A stretch of 64,000 bases of DNA, taken from assembly GCF_014196805.1 (NCBI RefSeq), contig NZ_JACIEI010000002.1:248001-312000 (forward strand). Reading direction: 5' to 3'. The position numbers and the translations under genes were made by a program. Positions 1-8,737 of this stretch are shown here, in pieces. The notes beneath the pieces were generated by a model that did no database searches, had not been told where the DNA came from, and saw only the letters and a program-made list of their open reading frames with translations. Origin of the DNA: Sulfitobacter undariae (lineage in GTDB: Bacteria; Pseudomonadota; Alphaproteobacteria; Rhodobacterales; Rhodobacteraceae). Each line of letters opens with the position of its first letter. Positions within the stretch are counted from its first letter, which is position 1.

Positions 1-412
1 GACCCACGGGAATAGTGCGTTTGGCGGCGGCGATACGCGCACAGATCGCTTCCATGCCTTCGTTGTTGAACCCGAAACGGTTGATCGCAGCGCGGTCTTC
101 GGTCAGGCGAAACAGGCGGGGTTTGTCGTTGCCCGGTTGGGGCAGGGGCGTGGCGGCACCGACTTCGATGAATCCGAAGCCCGCATCGCTGAGCGGTTCA
201 ATCGCGGTGGCGTTTTTGTCAAATCCGGCGGCAAGACCGACAGGGTTGGCCAGACGCATTCCCGCCAGATCAACGCCAAGTCGCGGCGAGGTGATAGGCC
301 CGGGACGTGCGGTAAGGCCCATGCGCAAAGCGCGAATGGCCAGCCCATGTGCCGCCTCTGGGTCAACGCGGTGCAGCAGTGTGAGGCCCAGTTTTTCGAT
401 CAGTGCGTTCAT
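1..412 (-). CDS. pyrD: Dihydroorotate dehydrogenase (quinone), N-terminal part, runs off the window
   Basis: This gene starts at the ATG complementary to 410-412 and is still open at base 1, so only about 137 N-terminal residues are visible. They read [25 protein letters not shown] and then contain AAGFDKNA and RFGFNNEG, which are hallmarks of class 2 PyrD, the membrane-associated flavoenzyme that oxidises dihydroorotate to orotate with quinone in pyrimidine synthesis. The N-terminal amphipathic helix ([16 protein letters not shown]) is the class 2 membrane-anchoring extension. The start overlaps the stop of the DUF1330 gene by 4 nt, so the two are almost certainly co-transcribed. The FMN-site C-terminal half lies outside the window. 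Confidence 0.93.
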   Translation of the reverse strand, partial: MNALIEKLGLTLLHRVDPEAAHGLAIRALRMGLTARPGPITSPRLGVDLAGMRLANPVGLAAGFDKNATAIEPLSDAGFGFIEVGAATPLPQPGNDKPRLFRLTEDRAAINRFGFNNEGMEAICARIAAAKRTIPVG

Positions 413-840
413 GCAAATATTCCTGATGCGGGGAGGGGTTTGCTGCGGATCAGGCGCGAATTCATCACGGCTGCTTGACGGTGAACCACGGCCTTTTGAT
501 ATTCAGGGTCAGTGACCATTGCCAAAAACGCGCCTGCATTTTTGTATTGGGCGATGAACATGGCATCCCATGGCTCGTCCGTGGGGCCGATCAGCGCCAC
601 TTCAAAGCCGCCGCGCCAGATGATTTTGCCGCCGACACGCTTGAGGACGGGACCGCTGGCTTCTCCGTAATTGGCATAGGCTTGCGCCCCTGTCAGGTTT
701 TGGCCTGCCAATGCGTGCTCTGCTGGATATTGTGCCAACGGATGAAACTGCACAAGGTTGAGCATGTTAATAGGTGTGTCGCGGGGCAGCGATTTGAATA
801 TCTCGAACTGTGCGCGTTCGGTATCGGCGTAATGGGTCAT
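409..840 (-). CDS. DUF1330 domain-containing protein
   Basis: A 143-residue soluble protein of the DUF1330 (dimeric alpha-beta barrel) family. Visible features are the N-terminal segment ending [11 protein letters not shown], the middle GGKIIWRGG, and the [18 protein letters not shown] and [14 protein letters not shown] segments, which correspond to the typical core in which a hydrophobic strand is followed by 'F..m..dp.Y......R..a'. No biochemical function is established for the family. Its stop overlaps the start of pyrD (ATGA) and its start overlaps the stop of the DUF952 gene (ATGA), giving a three-gene overlapping unit. Co-translation with pyrD is inferred from the overlaps; a role in pyrimidine synthesis is not. 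Confidence 0.85.
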   Translation of the reverse strand: MTHYADTERAQFEIFKSLPRDTPINMLNLVQFHPLAQYPAEHALAGQNLTGAQAYANYGEASGPVLKRVGGKIIWRGGFEVALIGPTDEPWDAMFIAQYKNAGAFLAMVTDPEYQKAVVHRQAAVMNSRLIRSKPLPASGIFA

Positions 841-1187
841 ACTGCGGCTTCCTCTAATCCAGCGGGAAATTGGTGAACACCCTCAACCAATGGCAAAGGC
901 TGCGCCCAAACAACATCTGTCAGCGCCAATTCACGGTAGAGATGGGGGAACAGCGCATCGCCGCGCGAGACTTCCCATTCCAGTTCAGGTTCCAGTGCTT
1001 CCGTCTCGGCGGCGATCAGGAATAGCCCGTCTTGCCCTGCGAAATGTTTCGCGGCGGTTTCGGCGGCCTGTGTGGCGGTGGAAAAATGGATATAGCCATC
1101 GGCGACATCAATCGGCGCGCCTGTTGTGCGGCCCTCTTTGCGCAGGGTTTGCCATTCATCGGTGCGGAAAATTTTAAATATAAGCAT
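837..1187 (-). CDS. DUF952 family protein
   Basis: A 116-residue cytosolic protein with the DUF952 pattern: an N-terminal IFKIFRTDEW, then DGYIHFSTATQ (the conserved 'GfIHfSt..Q'), an LEWEVSRGDALFPHLYREL segment ('W....g..fPHlYg.l') and a C-terminal VVWAQPLPL. The family resembles glutathione S-transferase-associated or ADP-ribosyltransferase-like folds, and no function is settled. It is the first gene of the DUF952-DUF1330-pyrD overlapping unit, with the 4-nt ATGA overlap at 837-840. The promoter should lie in 1188-1347, which is shared with the divergent 5'-nucleotidase gene. Confidence 0.87.
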   Translation of the reverse strand: MLIFKIFRTDEWQTLRKEGRTTGAPIDVADGYIHFSTATQAAETAAKHFAGQDGLFLIAAETEALEPELEWEVSRGDALFPHLYRELALTDVVWAQPLPLVEGVHQFPAGLEEAAV

Positions 1188-1347
1188 GTTTATGTGATGC
1201 CTCTGCGGGGCAGGTGGGTCAAGGGCGAACGATGGGCAATGCGGCTGGGCGTGTTGCTTGGTTTTCTAGGGTAGGTGGTATCTGGCTTTGACAGGCGCAG
1301 TAACGCAGGCCACGATATAGGCAGTGATTCCAATGGGGGACCCCACC

Positions 1348-2904
1348 ATGAAACGATTCCTTTTAAGCGCCGCAACCATAAGCCTGACAGCAGGTATGGC
1401 CAGCGCCGATTATAACCTGACGATTTTGCATACCAATGATTTCCATGCGCGGTTTGAGCCGATCAGCAAATATGACGGCCCTTGCGCGTCTGAGGATAAC
1501 ACCGCTGGCGATTGTTTTGGCGGCACGGCACGTCTGGTGACGGCGATCAAAGATGCCCGCGCCCGTACCAATAACGCGATCCTTGTGGATGGTGGGGATC
1601 AACTCCAAGGCACGCTATTTTACTCGTATTACAAGGGGAAAATGGCCGCCGAGATGATGAACAAACTGGGCTATGACGGTATGACCGTGGGCAACCACGA
1701 ATTCGACGATGGTCCCGAAGTGCTGGCGTCCTTCATGTCGGCGGTGCAGTTCCCTATCTTGATGTCTAACGCGGATGTCAGCGCAGAACCTTTGCTGGCG
1801 GATAAGCTGGCTAAATCCACTGTGATTGAACGCGGCGGTGAAAAGATCGGCCTGATCGGCCTGACGCCAGAGGATACCCATGAACTGGCCAGCCCCGGTG
1901 ACAAGGTCACGTTCTCTGATCCGATTGCCGCTGTGCAAGGCGAAGTCGACAAACTGACCGCGCAGGGTGTGAACAAGATCATCGTGCTGAGCCATTCAGG
2001 CTACGGCGTGGACCAAGCAGTCGCAGCCGCGACGACAGGCGTTGATGTGATCGTGGGCGGCCATACAAACACGCTGCTCAGCAACACAAACGAGCGTGCC
2101 GAGGGCCCATACCCTACGATGGTAGGGAATACGGCGATCGTGCAGGCCTATGCCTATAGCAAATATCTGGGCGAATTGAACGTCACCTTTGATGACGCAG
2201 GTAACATTACCGCCGCAACGGGTGAGCCCATTTTGATAGATGCCTCCATTACCGAGGATGCGGAGACAGTCGCGCGGATTGCCGAACTGGCGGCCCCATT
2301 GGAAGAAATTCGTAGCAAGGTTGTGGCCCAAACCGCCGAGCCGATTGTCGGCGACCGCGACGTCTGCCGTGCGCGCGAATGCACCATGGGCAACCTGATT
2401 GCGGATGCAATGCTGGCACGTGTGGCAGATCAAGGTATCCAGATTGCCTATCAAAACAGCGGCGGCATCCGCGCCTCGATTGATGCGGGTGCGGTGACGA
2501 TGGGGGATGTTCTGACGGTTCTGCCGTTCCAAAACACGCTGTCCACCTTCCAGATCACTGGCGCAGTGCTGGTTGAGGCGCTGGAAAACGGCGTCAGCCA
2601 GATTGAAGAGGGCGCGGGCCGTTTCCCCCAAGTTGCGGGCATGACTTACGCTTTTGATGCAAAGGCGCCTGTGGGCAACCGGATCAGTGACGTGATGATT
2701 GGTGGCGCTGCTGTAGACTTGGAAAAAACTTACGGCGTTGTGTCCAACAACTATGTGCGCAACGGTGGCGATGGCTATGCGATGTTCAAAGACGCGGCCA
2801 ACGCCTATGACTTTGGCCCCGATGTGGCAGAGGTTCTGGCCGAGTTTCTGATCCAGAACGCGCCTTATACGCCTTACACAGATGGCCGTATCGTCGCAAA
2901 ATAA
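1348..2904 (+). CDS. Secreted 5'-nucleotidase / 2',3'-cyclic phosphodiesterase family protein
   Basis: A 518-residue exported metallophosphoesterase of the UshA family. The ATG at 1348 is preferred over an in-frame GTG at 1324 because it gives a clean signal peptide (MKRFLLSAATISLTAGMASA, cleavage before DYN) and has a GGGGA ribosome site 7 nt upstream. The N-terminal metal-binding domain shows ILHTNDFHARF, GDQLQGT, GNHEFDDG and LSHSGYGVD plus GGHTN; the C-terminal substrate domain contains the QNSGGIRASI and PFQNTL motifs, and YVRNGGDGYAMF. It probably hydrolyses extracellular or periplasmic nucleotides to nucleoside and phosphate for scavenging. It is monocistronic, with a terminator right after it. 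Exact substrate preference cannot be read from sequence. Confidence 0.93.
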   Translation: MKRFLLSAATISLTAGMASADYNLTILHTNDFHARFEPISKYDGPCASEDNTAGDCFGGTARLVTAIKDARARTNNAILVDGGDQLQGTLFYSYYKGKMAAEMMNKLGYDGMTVGNHEFDDGPEVLASFMSAVQFPILMSNADVSAEPLLADKLAKSTVIERGGEKIGLIGLTPEDTHELASPGDKVTFSDPIAAVQGEVDKLTAQGVNKIIVLSHSGYGVDQAVAAATTGVDVIVGGHTNTLLSNTNERAEGPYPTMVGNTAIVQAYAYSKYLGELNVTFDDAGNITAATGEPILIDASITEDAETVARIAELAAPLEEIRSKVVAQTAEPIVGDRDVCRARECTMGNLIADAMLARVADQGIQIAYQNSGGIRASIDAGAVTMGDVLTVLPFQNTLSTFQITGAVLVEALENGVSQIEEGAGRFPQVAGMTYAFDAKAPVGNRISDVMIGGAAVDLEKTYGVVSNNYVRNGGDGYAMFKDAANAYDFGPDVAEVLAEFLIQNAPYTPYTDGRIVAK

Positions 2905-2924
2905 TCTCTGCAAAAGCAGTGACC

Positions 2925-2956
2925 AAAAGGCGCGTCCAGTCTGGGCGCGCCTTTTT
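2925..2956. terminator. Rho-independent terminator after the 5'-nucleotidase gene
   Basis: The arms AAAAGGCGCG (2925-2934) and CGCGCCTTTT (2946-2955) pair across a short loop, followed by more T. It lies 20 nt after the stop codon and is symmetric enough to serve the convergent DUF1203 gene as well. Confidence 0.85.
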
Positions 2957-2969
2957 TGTGCGCTGTCTG

Positions 2970-3443
2970 CTAATTGTTTGCTGTGATCCGTGTCAAAAAG
3001 CAATTGTTGCTGGCGGATCTGACGTCCACAAATGCGATTTCGGGGCGGCTTAGCAGTTCTGCCGCATACTCTGGCAACGCATCAGGGGGCACAATCTTGC
3101 CTGTGCCGTAGCAAATCCGCTCATCTGCCGTATAGCCTTTGAGAAGATAGGCGGCACTGGTGGTTAGGATTAGTGGTATGCCATTTCCCATAAACGGGGC
3201 GCAATCACCTGCACATAAAAATATAGGCCCCGTTTCTGCGTAGGGCTGCATTTTGCCAAAAGGCCTATGTGCGATGATGAGCATTCCTGCTCCCTTTGGC
3301 ACAAAGGAAAGACAGTGCCGGCAGGGGTTGCCTGCTCCGTTCGAAATCGTTTTCTCTGCTGGCTGATCATACGCGTCCGTGCCGCCTGCGCGCAAATGTG
3401 CAACTGTGTCTGTAGGCATCGGGGAATAGGTAAGTTGTGTCAT
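2970..3443 (-). CDS. DUF1203 domain-containing protein
   Basis: A 157-residue cytosolic protein that matches the DUF1203 family in length and motifs: a central NPCRHCLSFVPKGAGML segment, then HRPF...YAETGPIFLCAGDC and a C-terminal half with ERICYGTGKIVP. The cluster of cysteines (CRHC and LCAGDC) is conserved in the family and may bind metal, but no function is known. The start at 3443 is chosen over an upstream in-frame start at 3518 because a strong AAAGGAG site lies 8 nt before this ATG. The gene is convergent with the 5'-nucleotidase gene and shares its terminator region. Confidence 0.85.
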   Translation of the reverse strand: MTQLTYSPMPTDTVAHLRAGGTDAYDQPAEKTISNGAGNPCRHCLSFVPKGAGMLIIAHRPFGKMQPYAETGPIFLCAGDCAPFMGNGIPLILTTSAAYLLKGYTADERICYGTGKIVPPDALPEYAAELLSRPEIAFVDVRSASNNCFLTRITANN

Positions 3444-3557
3444 ATCGGGCTCCTTTGCGTTGAGTATGGCAAAGAGCCTTCCCCCTGAGCGATCCGTTTC
3501 TTGCGTATTTTCTGGCAAGGTAGGGGATCATAATTTCTTGGGGGTAGGTATGGTATG

Positions 3558-3593
3558 AAAACTGCCGCGCCGCAGGCGTGCGGGCGGCAGTTT
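3558..3593 (-). terminator. Very stable hairpin, likely terminator for the small exported protein gene
   Basis: AAACTGCCGC (3559-3568) and CCGCA (3570-3574) pair with TGCGG (3579-3583) and GCGGCAGTTT (3584-3593), giving about 15 bp with one bulged G and a GGCG loop. Read leftward it ends in TTTT, and it sits about 65 nt after the stop of the leftward gene at 3658-4077. It is the most stable hairpin I saw in this part of the window. Confidence 0.65.
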
Positions 3594-3657
3594 GTGTTCA
3601 GCTCGGTGCTACATGCACCCCATCACCCGAGTAGGGCGCGAGATCGTCAAGGTTAGC

Positions 3658-4077
3658 TTAGTTTCCGAATACAAGGCCCGTGTCGCCTGGGTACAGCGAT
3701 GGCGGGTCGTTGAAGTCAAGAGTGCTAATAACCCAATTTCGGTTGTATTTGTCTCGGCTTTGGTTGGGGCTAATTGAGCCATAACCACGGTGGATGCCCA
3801 CAAATTCAGTTGGCGTGTCTGCCGCAATTGTCAGAGATTTTGTGCCATTTATCGAAATATTTGATATAAGCGTAACACCGTCTCTTGAGCGAATGTCGCG
3901 TCTTTCCCCAGATTTGTTGGTGATTTCCAACACATCGCCAGCCTTCACAAAGCTCAGTTCCGGAAAAAAACCATTTTCGTACATTACGACAGGGTATTGT
4001 TCAGCCGAGGCAAAGCCTGCGGACGTAGTAAGCGCTACGGCAGTTGCGGCCGCACGGAAAAAATTGTTACCAAGCAT
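3658..4077 (-). CDS. Small exported protein of unknown function, possibly cupredoxin-like
   Basis: A 139-residue protein with a signal peptide (hydrophobic AAATAVALTTSAGFA, probable cleavage after ASA, before EQYPVV). The mature part of about 113 residues is beta-rich, with FVKAGDVLEITNKSGERRDI near its start; that phrase resembles the opening strands of cupredoxin or plastocyanin-type folds ('v.aGdtv...N.....'). However, the copper-ligand set (His, Cys, His, Met) is not present: there is no cysteine and only one histidine in the mature protein. It is therefore either a metal-less cupredoxin-like fold or something else. A clear TTAGGAGC ribosome site precedes the ATG. I do not recognise a named family. 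Confidence 0.6.
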   Translation of the reverse strand: MLGNNFFRAAATAVALTTSAGFASAEQYPVVMYENGFFPELSFVKAGDVLEITNKSGERRDIRSRDGVTLISNISINGTKSLTIAADTPTEFVGIHRGYGSISPNQSRDKYNRNWVISTLDFNDPPSLYPGDTGLVFGN

Positions 4078-4205
4078 GGCTATGCTCCTAAGTGACGGCC
4101 CCCACCTTCACATTGGGTTTTACTAAAAGTTTAATGTGGCCGAATTGAGGCAAATGGGGCGGAATTACACTGAATTTCGCAGTTTCCTCTCAATTGGGGC
4201 GATCA

Positions 4206-5093
4206 TTAGGAGTTTGTTAGTTTTTTAAGCCAGTCGCAAAAGGCTACCAGCGGCGGCGGGGCGGGGCGGTCTTCGGGCCAAACCAGATAGTAGCTGCCGA
4301 TGCTTTCCGTTGTCTTGTTTGATGCCAGAGCCAATTGGCCATCCTTCAGATACGGCTCGGCTACAAATGTAGGTAATAATGCAATGCCAAGCCCATGCAG
4401 CGCAGCCTGCGCCATCGTTGCGAATTGATCAAACATCATGCCATGCGGCGGATCGCAGGGATGGCCAACTGCCTCAAACCACCTTGCCCACGCACGCGGG
4501 CGCGTTTCAAGGTGCAGCAGCGGATGCGCCAATAAATGCGCGGGGGTTTCAAAGGGTGCACCCGTCAGATTAGGCGCACAAACGGGCACAACAACTTCTG
4601 GCATCAAGGGAAGGTAATGTACCCCCGGCCAGTCTTCGTGGCCGAAATGGATCGCCGCATCAAAGGGGCTGGGGCCTAGGGCAAAAGGCTGTAGACGGGT
4701 GGACAGGTTTACCGTCACTTCGCGGTGCTCGGCGGCAAAGTCGGACAGGCGCGGTGCAAGCCAGTGCATGCCAAACGCAGGCAGAATCGCCAGTGACAGC
4801 ACACCCGATTGCAGTTCTGTCGCGGCATTAACCGAGGCCTGTGCCAGCCTGCCCAGCACGTCACGGATTTCGCGCAAATATTCTGTACCTGCCTGCGTCA
4901 ACACCAATCGCCGCCCTTGGCGCGCCATCAATTGCACGCCCAATTGCCCCTCCAGCGCTTTGATTTGGCGACTGATCGCCGATTGCGTCAGCGACAGTTC
5001 TGTAGCGGCCTGCGTGGCGCTGCCCAGTCTTGCGCAGGCCTCAAACGCCAGTAGCGCAGAGATAGAAGGCAGGTAGCGGCGGGGGGCGATCAT
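4206..5093 (-). CDS. LysR family transcriptional regulator (GcvA/GcdR type)
   Basis: A 295-residue LysR-type regulator. Residues 5-65 form the winged helix-turn-helix (YLPSISALLAFEACARLGSAT, then SLTQSAISRQIKALEGQLGV and LVLTQAG), and residues 90-295 form the periplasmic-binding-protein-like effector domain. The opening PSISALLAFEA is typical of the GcvA subgroup. The gene is divergent from glutaryl-CoA dehydrogenase with only 105 nt between start codons. In several proteobacteria a LysR activator (GcdR) sits beside gcdH and responds to glutarate; the same role is a reasonable inference here but is unproven. Confidence 0.9.
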   Translation of the reverse strand: MIAPRRYLPSISALLAFEACARLGSATQAATELSLTQSAISRQIKALEGQLGVQLMARQGRRLVLTQAGTEYLREIRDVLGRLAQASVNAATELQSGVLSLAILPAFGMHWLAPRLSDFAAEHREVTVNLSTRLQPFALGPSPFDAAIHFGHEDWPGVHYLPLMPEVVVPVCAPNLTGAPFETPAHLLAHPLLHLETRPRAWARWFEAVGHPCDPPHGMMFDQFATMAQAALHGLGIALLPTFVAEPYLKDGQLALASNKTTESIGSYYLVWPEDRPAPPPLVAFCDWLKKLTNS

Positions 5094-5105
5094 GTATGAT
5101 TAAAA

Positions 5106-5118
5106 CTCATAGATTGAG
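5106..5118. promoter_or_regulatory. Possible LysR operator in the lysR-gcdH intergenic region
   Basis: CTCA-TAGAT-TGAG is a short interrupted palindrome 13 nt before the lysR start and about 80 nt before gcdH. Its position between divergent genes and its dyad form suit autoregulation by a LysR protein, but the arms are only 4 bp. Confidence 0.3.
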
Positions 5119-5198
5119 GAGTAAGCATCGTTAGAACTTTGCGCGAGGATATGCAATGCTGGGCGCAAATACCTCGCATTCCTCAGAAAGGAACACCT

Positions 5199-6422
5199 AT
5201 GACAGCCGAGACTCCCAAGTTGAGAGCCAAAGATAAACCAGATCTGGGCACGTTTGAATGGTCCGATCCGCTGCGTTTGCACGATCAACTGACCGAAGAC
5301 GAGCGGATGATCATGGAAAGCACGCGTTCCTACGCGCAAGAAAAGCTGCAACCCCGCATCATCGAAGCCTATGCTGAGGAAAAAACCGACGCAGGCATCT
5401 TCCGTGAAATGGGTGACATGGGCCTGCTGGGTGTCACAATCCCCGAGGAATACGGCGGCCTTGGCGGTTCCTATGTTTCTTACGGTCTGGTTGCCCGTGA
5501 AGTAGAGCGTGTGGATAGTGGTTACCGCTCTATGATGTCCGTGCAGGCGTCCTTGGTGATGTACCCGATCTACGCCTATGGTTCGGAAGAACAGCGTAAG
5601 AAATTCCTGCCCAAACTGTGCAGCGGTGAATTCATCGGTTGTTTCGGCCTGACCGAGCCTGACGCGGGTTCCGACCCTGCTGGTATGAAAACCCGTGCTG
5701 TGAAAACCGCCACTGGTTACAAGCTGACGGGTTCCAAGATGTGGATCTCAAACGCACCGATTGCGGATGTGTTTGTGGTCTGGGCCAAATCCGAAGAGCA
5801 TGGCGGTAAAATCCGTGGCTTCATCCTTGAAAAAGGCATGAAAGGTTTGACAGCGCCAAAAGTGGGCAACAAGCTGTCCTTGCGGGCGTCAATCACAGGT
5901 GAAATCGTGATGGACAACGTGGAAGTAGGCGAAGACGCGCTGCTGCCGCATGTTCAAGGTCTGAAAGGCCCGTTCGGCTGTTTGAACCGTGCGCGTTATG
6001 GCATCAGCTGGGGCGCGATGGGCGCTGCCGAATTCTGCTGGCATGCTGCACGTCAATACGGTCTGGACCGTCACCAGTTCAACAAACCACTGGCGCAAAC
6101 CCAGTTGTTCCAAAAGAAACTGGCAGACATGATGACCGAGATTTCGCTGGGCCTTCAGGCGTCGCTACAAGTTGGCCGTTTGATGGATGTAGCCAACGCT
6201 GCTCCCGAGATGATCAGCATCGTTAAACGCAACAACTGCGGCAAGGCGCTGGAAATTGCACGTCATGCCCGTGACATGCACGGCGGCAACGGTATCTCTG
6301 GTGAATTCCAAGTGATCCGCCACATGATGAACCTTGAGACGGTGAATACCTATGAAGGTACACATGATGTGCACGCCCTGATCTTGGGCCGCGCACAGAC
6401 TGGCTTGCAGGCGTTCTTTTAA
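5199..6422 (+). CDS. gcdH: Glutaryl-CoA dehydrogenase (acyl-CoA dehydrogenase family)
   Basis: A 407-residue FAD enzyme that oxidatively decarboxylates glutaryl-CoA to crotonyl-CoA in lysine/tryptophan and glutarate degradation. The ATG at 5199 with AAAGGA 7 nt upstream is preferred to an earlier in-frame start at 5139. Motifs are [12 protein letters not shown] (FAD/substrate loop), [14 protein letters not shown], an [17 protein letters not shown] helix, the [10 protein letters not shown] segment, and the C-terminal [20 protein letters not shown], in which the Glu of TYEGT is the catalytic base. The RARYGI...W and YEGTHD patterns distinguish glutaryl-CoA dehydrogenases from short-chain acyl-CoA dehydrogenases. 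It stands alone, with a LysR regulator divergent and a terminator after it. Confidence 0.93.
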   Translation: MTAETPKLRAKDKPDLGTFEWSDPLRLHDQLTEDERMIMESTRSYAQEKLQPRIIEAYAEEKTDAGIFREMGDMGLLGVTIPEEYGGLGGSYVSYGLVAREVERVDSGYRSMMSVQASLVMYPIYAYGSEEQRKKFLPKLCSGEFIGCFGLTEPDAGSDPAGMKTRAVKTATGYKLTGSKMWISNAPIADVFVVWAKSEEHGGKIRGFILEKGMKGLTAPKVGNKLSLRASITGEIVMDNVEVGEDALLPHVQGLKGPFGCLNRARYGISWGAMGAAEFCWHAARQYGLDRHQFNKPLAQTQLFQKKLADMMTEISLGLQASLQVGRLMDVANAAPEMISIVKRNNCGKALEIARHARDMHGGNGISGEFQVIRHMMNLETVNTYEGTHDVHALILGRAQTGLQAFF

Positions 6423-6452
6423 TACTCGCTTGTTGGAATGAAATCTAAAAAA

Positions 6453-6486
6453 GGCCCGCGCAGTTGTATGGCGCGGGCCTTTTTTG
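6453..6486. terminator. Bidirectional terminator between gcdH and pcaB
   Basis: GGCCCGCGC (6453-6461) and GCGCGGGCC (6471-6479) form a 9-bp GC stem, preceded by an A run and followed by T6. It suits both gcdH and the convergent pcaB operon. Confidence 0.9.
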
Positions 6487-6548
6487 TGGGGCACTAAGGC
6501 TGGGAGAACCAAGTCGTAGTGGTGCTATCCTACGCCTTCTTATGTGCC

Positions 6549-7874
6549 TTATTGCGCCCGTGCTCTGACGACAAATCTCCGTGCGTCCCCTGCGGCCAGC
6601 CCTAAGGATTGTGCCGAGGCAAACAGGTCTGCGGGCAGATCGGGATAGGCTGCACGGGCCAGAACGTCTAGCGGGGTGTTTGTTTCTTGCGCTTGACGGC
6701 ACAGTGCTTTGGTTTCGGCTTGTGCTTGCGGGCGTTGCATATGCGCGGCTAAGGCAAAGCTCAGTGCTTCGGCGTGGATTATCCCTCCGCTGCTTTTCAA
6801 GGTTTGTGCCATGCGCAGGCTGTCTGGTTGCATGTTTTGTGCCAGCCCTTTTGCGTGTTGCAACGCACAGGCGGTTCCAAGGGCGATCTGGGGCAGGATC
6901 ATCCATTCTGTAAACCATGCGGCACCGTCGCGTTGGTGCAGATGTTGGGTGGCAGGGGCCATGGCTGCGCGCAGGCCTGCGCATTGGTGACCCAAAGCTT
7001 GCAAGACAGAAGGCGACACCGGGTTTTGCTTTTGCGGCATGGTTGAGGAGGCACCAGCGGTGCCCAATCTGACCTCCGCCACTTCGCTGCCCGTCAGAGC
7101 AATCAGCGTACCGCCCATACGCGACAGTACGGAAGTGACCTGTGCCAGCCAATCGGTGATCCTGAGTAGCGGGCCACGATCCACATGCCAACTGCGCATA
7201 GGGTCTTCCAGGCCCAAGCCTTTGGCTAGGGTGGCGCGCGTGTCTGCCGCATCTGGCCCCAAAGCTGAGGCTGTACCAGCGGCGCCCGACAAAGACACCA
7301 GCAGCGAGGATTTGCGCAAGGCGGGCAAGGCCTCAAGCAGATCGCACAGGGCGTGACCCCAATCCGCCAGCACCGCGCCCCAACTGGTGGGGGTGGCATG
7401 CTGGCCATAGGTGCGGCCCGCCATCGGGGTTGCGGCATGCTGCTCTGCCTGATCGGCAAGGGCGGTGACTACATCACGCAAGTCAGTTTCGGCCAGCAGC
7501 AGCAATTGCCGCAAACGTAGCATTAGGCCCGTGTCGAGGATGTCTTGCGATGTTGCCCCCCAATGCACGTATTGGGCATGCTCGGGGGCGTTCATCTCGG
7601 CGCGAAAGGCGTCCACCAAGCCCGGCACGCTCACGCCGTTAGCGCCTGTTGCGCGGGCGATCGCACCCGGGTCAATCTGGATCTCCATCGTTGCGCGTTG
7701 AATGGCTTTGGCGCTCAATTCGGGGATGATGCCCTGCGCCGCTTGCGCCTTTGCAAGCGCTCCCTCCACCAAAAGCATGGCGCGAATGGCGGCTGTGTCC
7801 GAGAACAATCTGCCGGCGTCGCCAGTCGGAAACAGGTGGGTATAAAGGGGGCTGTCAAATACAGAGGCGGTCAT
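6549..7874 (-). CDS. pcaB: 3-carboxy-cis,cis-muconate cycloisomerase
   Basis: A 441-residue member of the fumarase/aspartase superfamily. The signature loop ASSTMPQKQNPVSP is present near residue 270, together with HWGATSQDILDTG and MAGRTYGQHATPTSWG, which carry the catalytic acid/base residues. The opening MTASVFDSPLY and total length fit PcaB, which converts beta-carboxymuconate to gamma-carboxymuconolactone in protocatechuate breakdown. Adenylosuccinate lyase is the nearest alternative, but the motif set and the pcaD neighbour favour PcaB. It is the last gene of the leftward operon, 74 nt after pcaD. PcaC, PcaG and PcaH are not in this window. Confidence 0.88.
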   Translation of the reverse strand: MTASVFDSPLYTHLFPTGDAGRLFSDTAAIRAMLLVEGALAKAQAAQGIIPELSAKAIQRATMEIQIDPGAIARATGANGVSVPGLVDAFRAEMNAPEHAQYVHWGATSQDILDTGLMLRLRQLLLLAETDLRDVVTALADQAEQHAATPMAGRTYGQHATPTSWGAVLADWGHALCDLLEALPALRKSSLLVSLSGAAGTASALGPDAADTRATLAKGLGLEDPMRSWHVDRGPLLRITDWLAQVTSVLSRMGGTLIALTGSEVAEVRLGTAGASSTMPQKQNPVSPSVLQALGHQCAGLRAAMAPATQHLHQRDGAAWFTEWMILPQIALGTACALQHAKGLAQNMQPDSLRMAQTLKSSGGIIHAEALSFALAAHMQRPQAQAETKALCRQAQETNTPLDVLARAAYPDLPADLFASAQSLGLAAGDARRFVVRARAQ

Positions 7875-7948
7875 GCTGGGTATCCTGTAGGGGGTATTCG
7901 GATCGCGGCGGACCCGAAAACCTATTCGTTTTAGTGGCTTTTGTGGGG

Positions 7949-8737
7949 TCAGATATGACCGATGTTTTTTAGAAACTCACTCAACACACTGGCATATTCC
8001 TGCGGTTGCTCGACGCAAGGCAGGTGGCCTGCGCGGCGGATCAAGTGGAATTTGGAACCGGGAATCAGATCGGTAGTTTCGCGCACCAAATCGGGCGGAG
8101 TTGAACCATCCTCAGACCCCGCAATACCCAGACAGGGCAGGCGCAGGCCAGAAGTTGGGGTGTAGAAATCTGTACCCGAAATCGCAGCCGAGCAGCCCGC
8201 GTATCCATCGGCGGCTTGTTGTACCAACATGTTGCGCCACAGCTCCAGTTCGGGTTTGGCGCGGAATTCGGCGGCAAACCAGCGCTCCATCACGGCATCG
8301 GCAAAGCTTTCGATCCCGTCCGCATGCACGGCGGCGATGCGTTTCTCCCATAGGGGGGGATTGCCGATTTTCGCGGCGGTATTGCTGAGCACAAGGGCGC
8401 GGACCATATCCAGCCGTTTGATAGCCAAACCTTGGGCGATCATGCCGCCAATGCTAAGGCCAACAAAGGCACAATCGCGCACGTTCAAATGATCCAGCAA
8501 GCGTTCGCAATCGCGGATCAGCGCGCCCATTTTATAGGGGCCGCTCGGCACGCTTGATAATCCGTGGCCGCGCTTGTCCCAACGGATGATCCGCAGACCT
8601 TCGGGCAGCAGCGGCAAAATCGGGTCCCACAGGCGCATATCCGTGCCAAGCGAGTTGGCAAAGACAACAGGAGCGCCATCCGCTGGACCATCTACACGGT
8701 AGTGAATTCGCGCATCTCCTGCGTCAAATATTTGCAT
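7949..8737 (-). CDS. pcaD: 3-oxoadipate enol-lactonase
   Basis: A 262-residue alpha/beta hydrolase. It opens like PcaD (ARIHYRVDGPADGAPVVFANSLGTDMRLWD), has RWDKRGHGLS, the nucleophile elbow GLSIGGM (Ser) near residue 94, an acidic residue around GSEDGSTPPD and the catalytic His in RRAGHLPCVEQP. The NSLGTDMRLWD phrase is characteristic of enol-lactonases that hydrolyse 3-oxoadipate enol-lactone to 3-oxoadipate. Its ATG shares one base with the TAA stop of the upstream EEP-fold gene, so translation is coupled. pcaB follows after 74 nt. Confidence 0.9.
   Translation of the reverse strand: MQIFDAGDARIHYRVDGPADGAPVVFANSLGTDMRLWDPILPLLPEGLRIIRWDKRGHGLSSVPSGPYKMGALIRDCERLLDHLNVRDCAFVGLSIGGMIAQGLAIKRLDMVRALVLSNTAAKIGNPPLWEKRIAAVHADGIESFADAVMERWFAAEFRAKPELELWRNMLVQQAADGYAGCSAAISGTDFYTPTSGLRLPCLGIAGSEDGSTPPDLVRETTDLIPGSKFHLIRRAGHLPCVEQPQEYASVLSEFLKNIGHI

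Noticed and set aside
1996..3003. Long ORF on the minus strand opposite the 5'-nucleotidase
   Set aside because: It overlaps a clear secreted enzyme; its sequence has no family features and is a codon-bias shadow.
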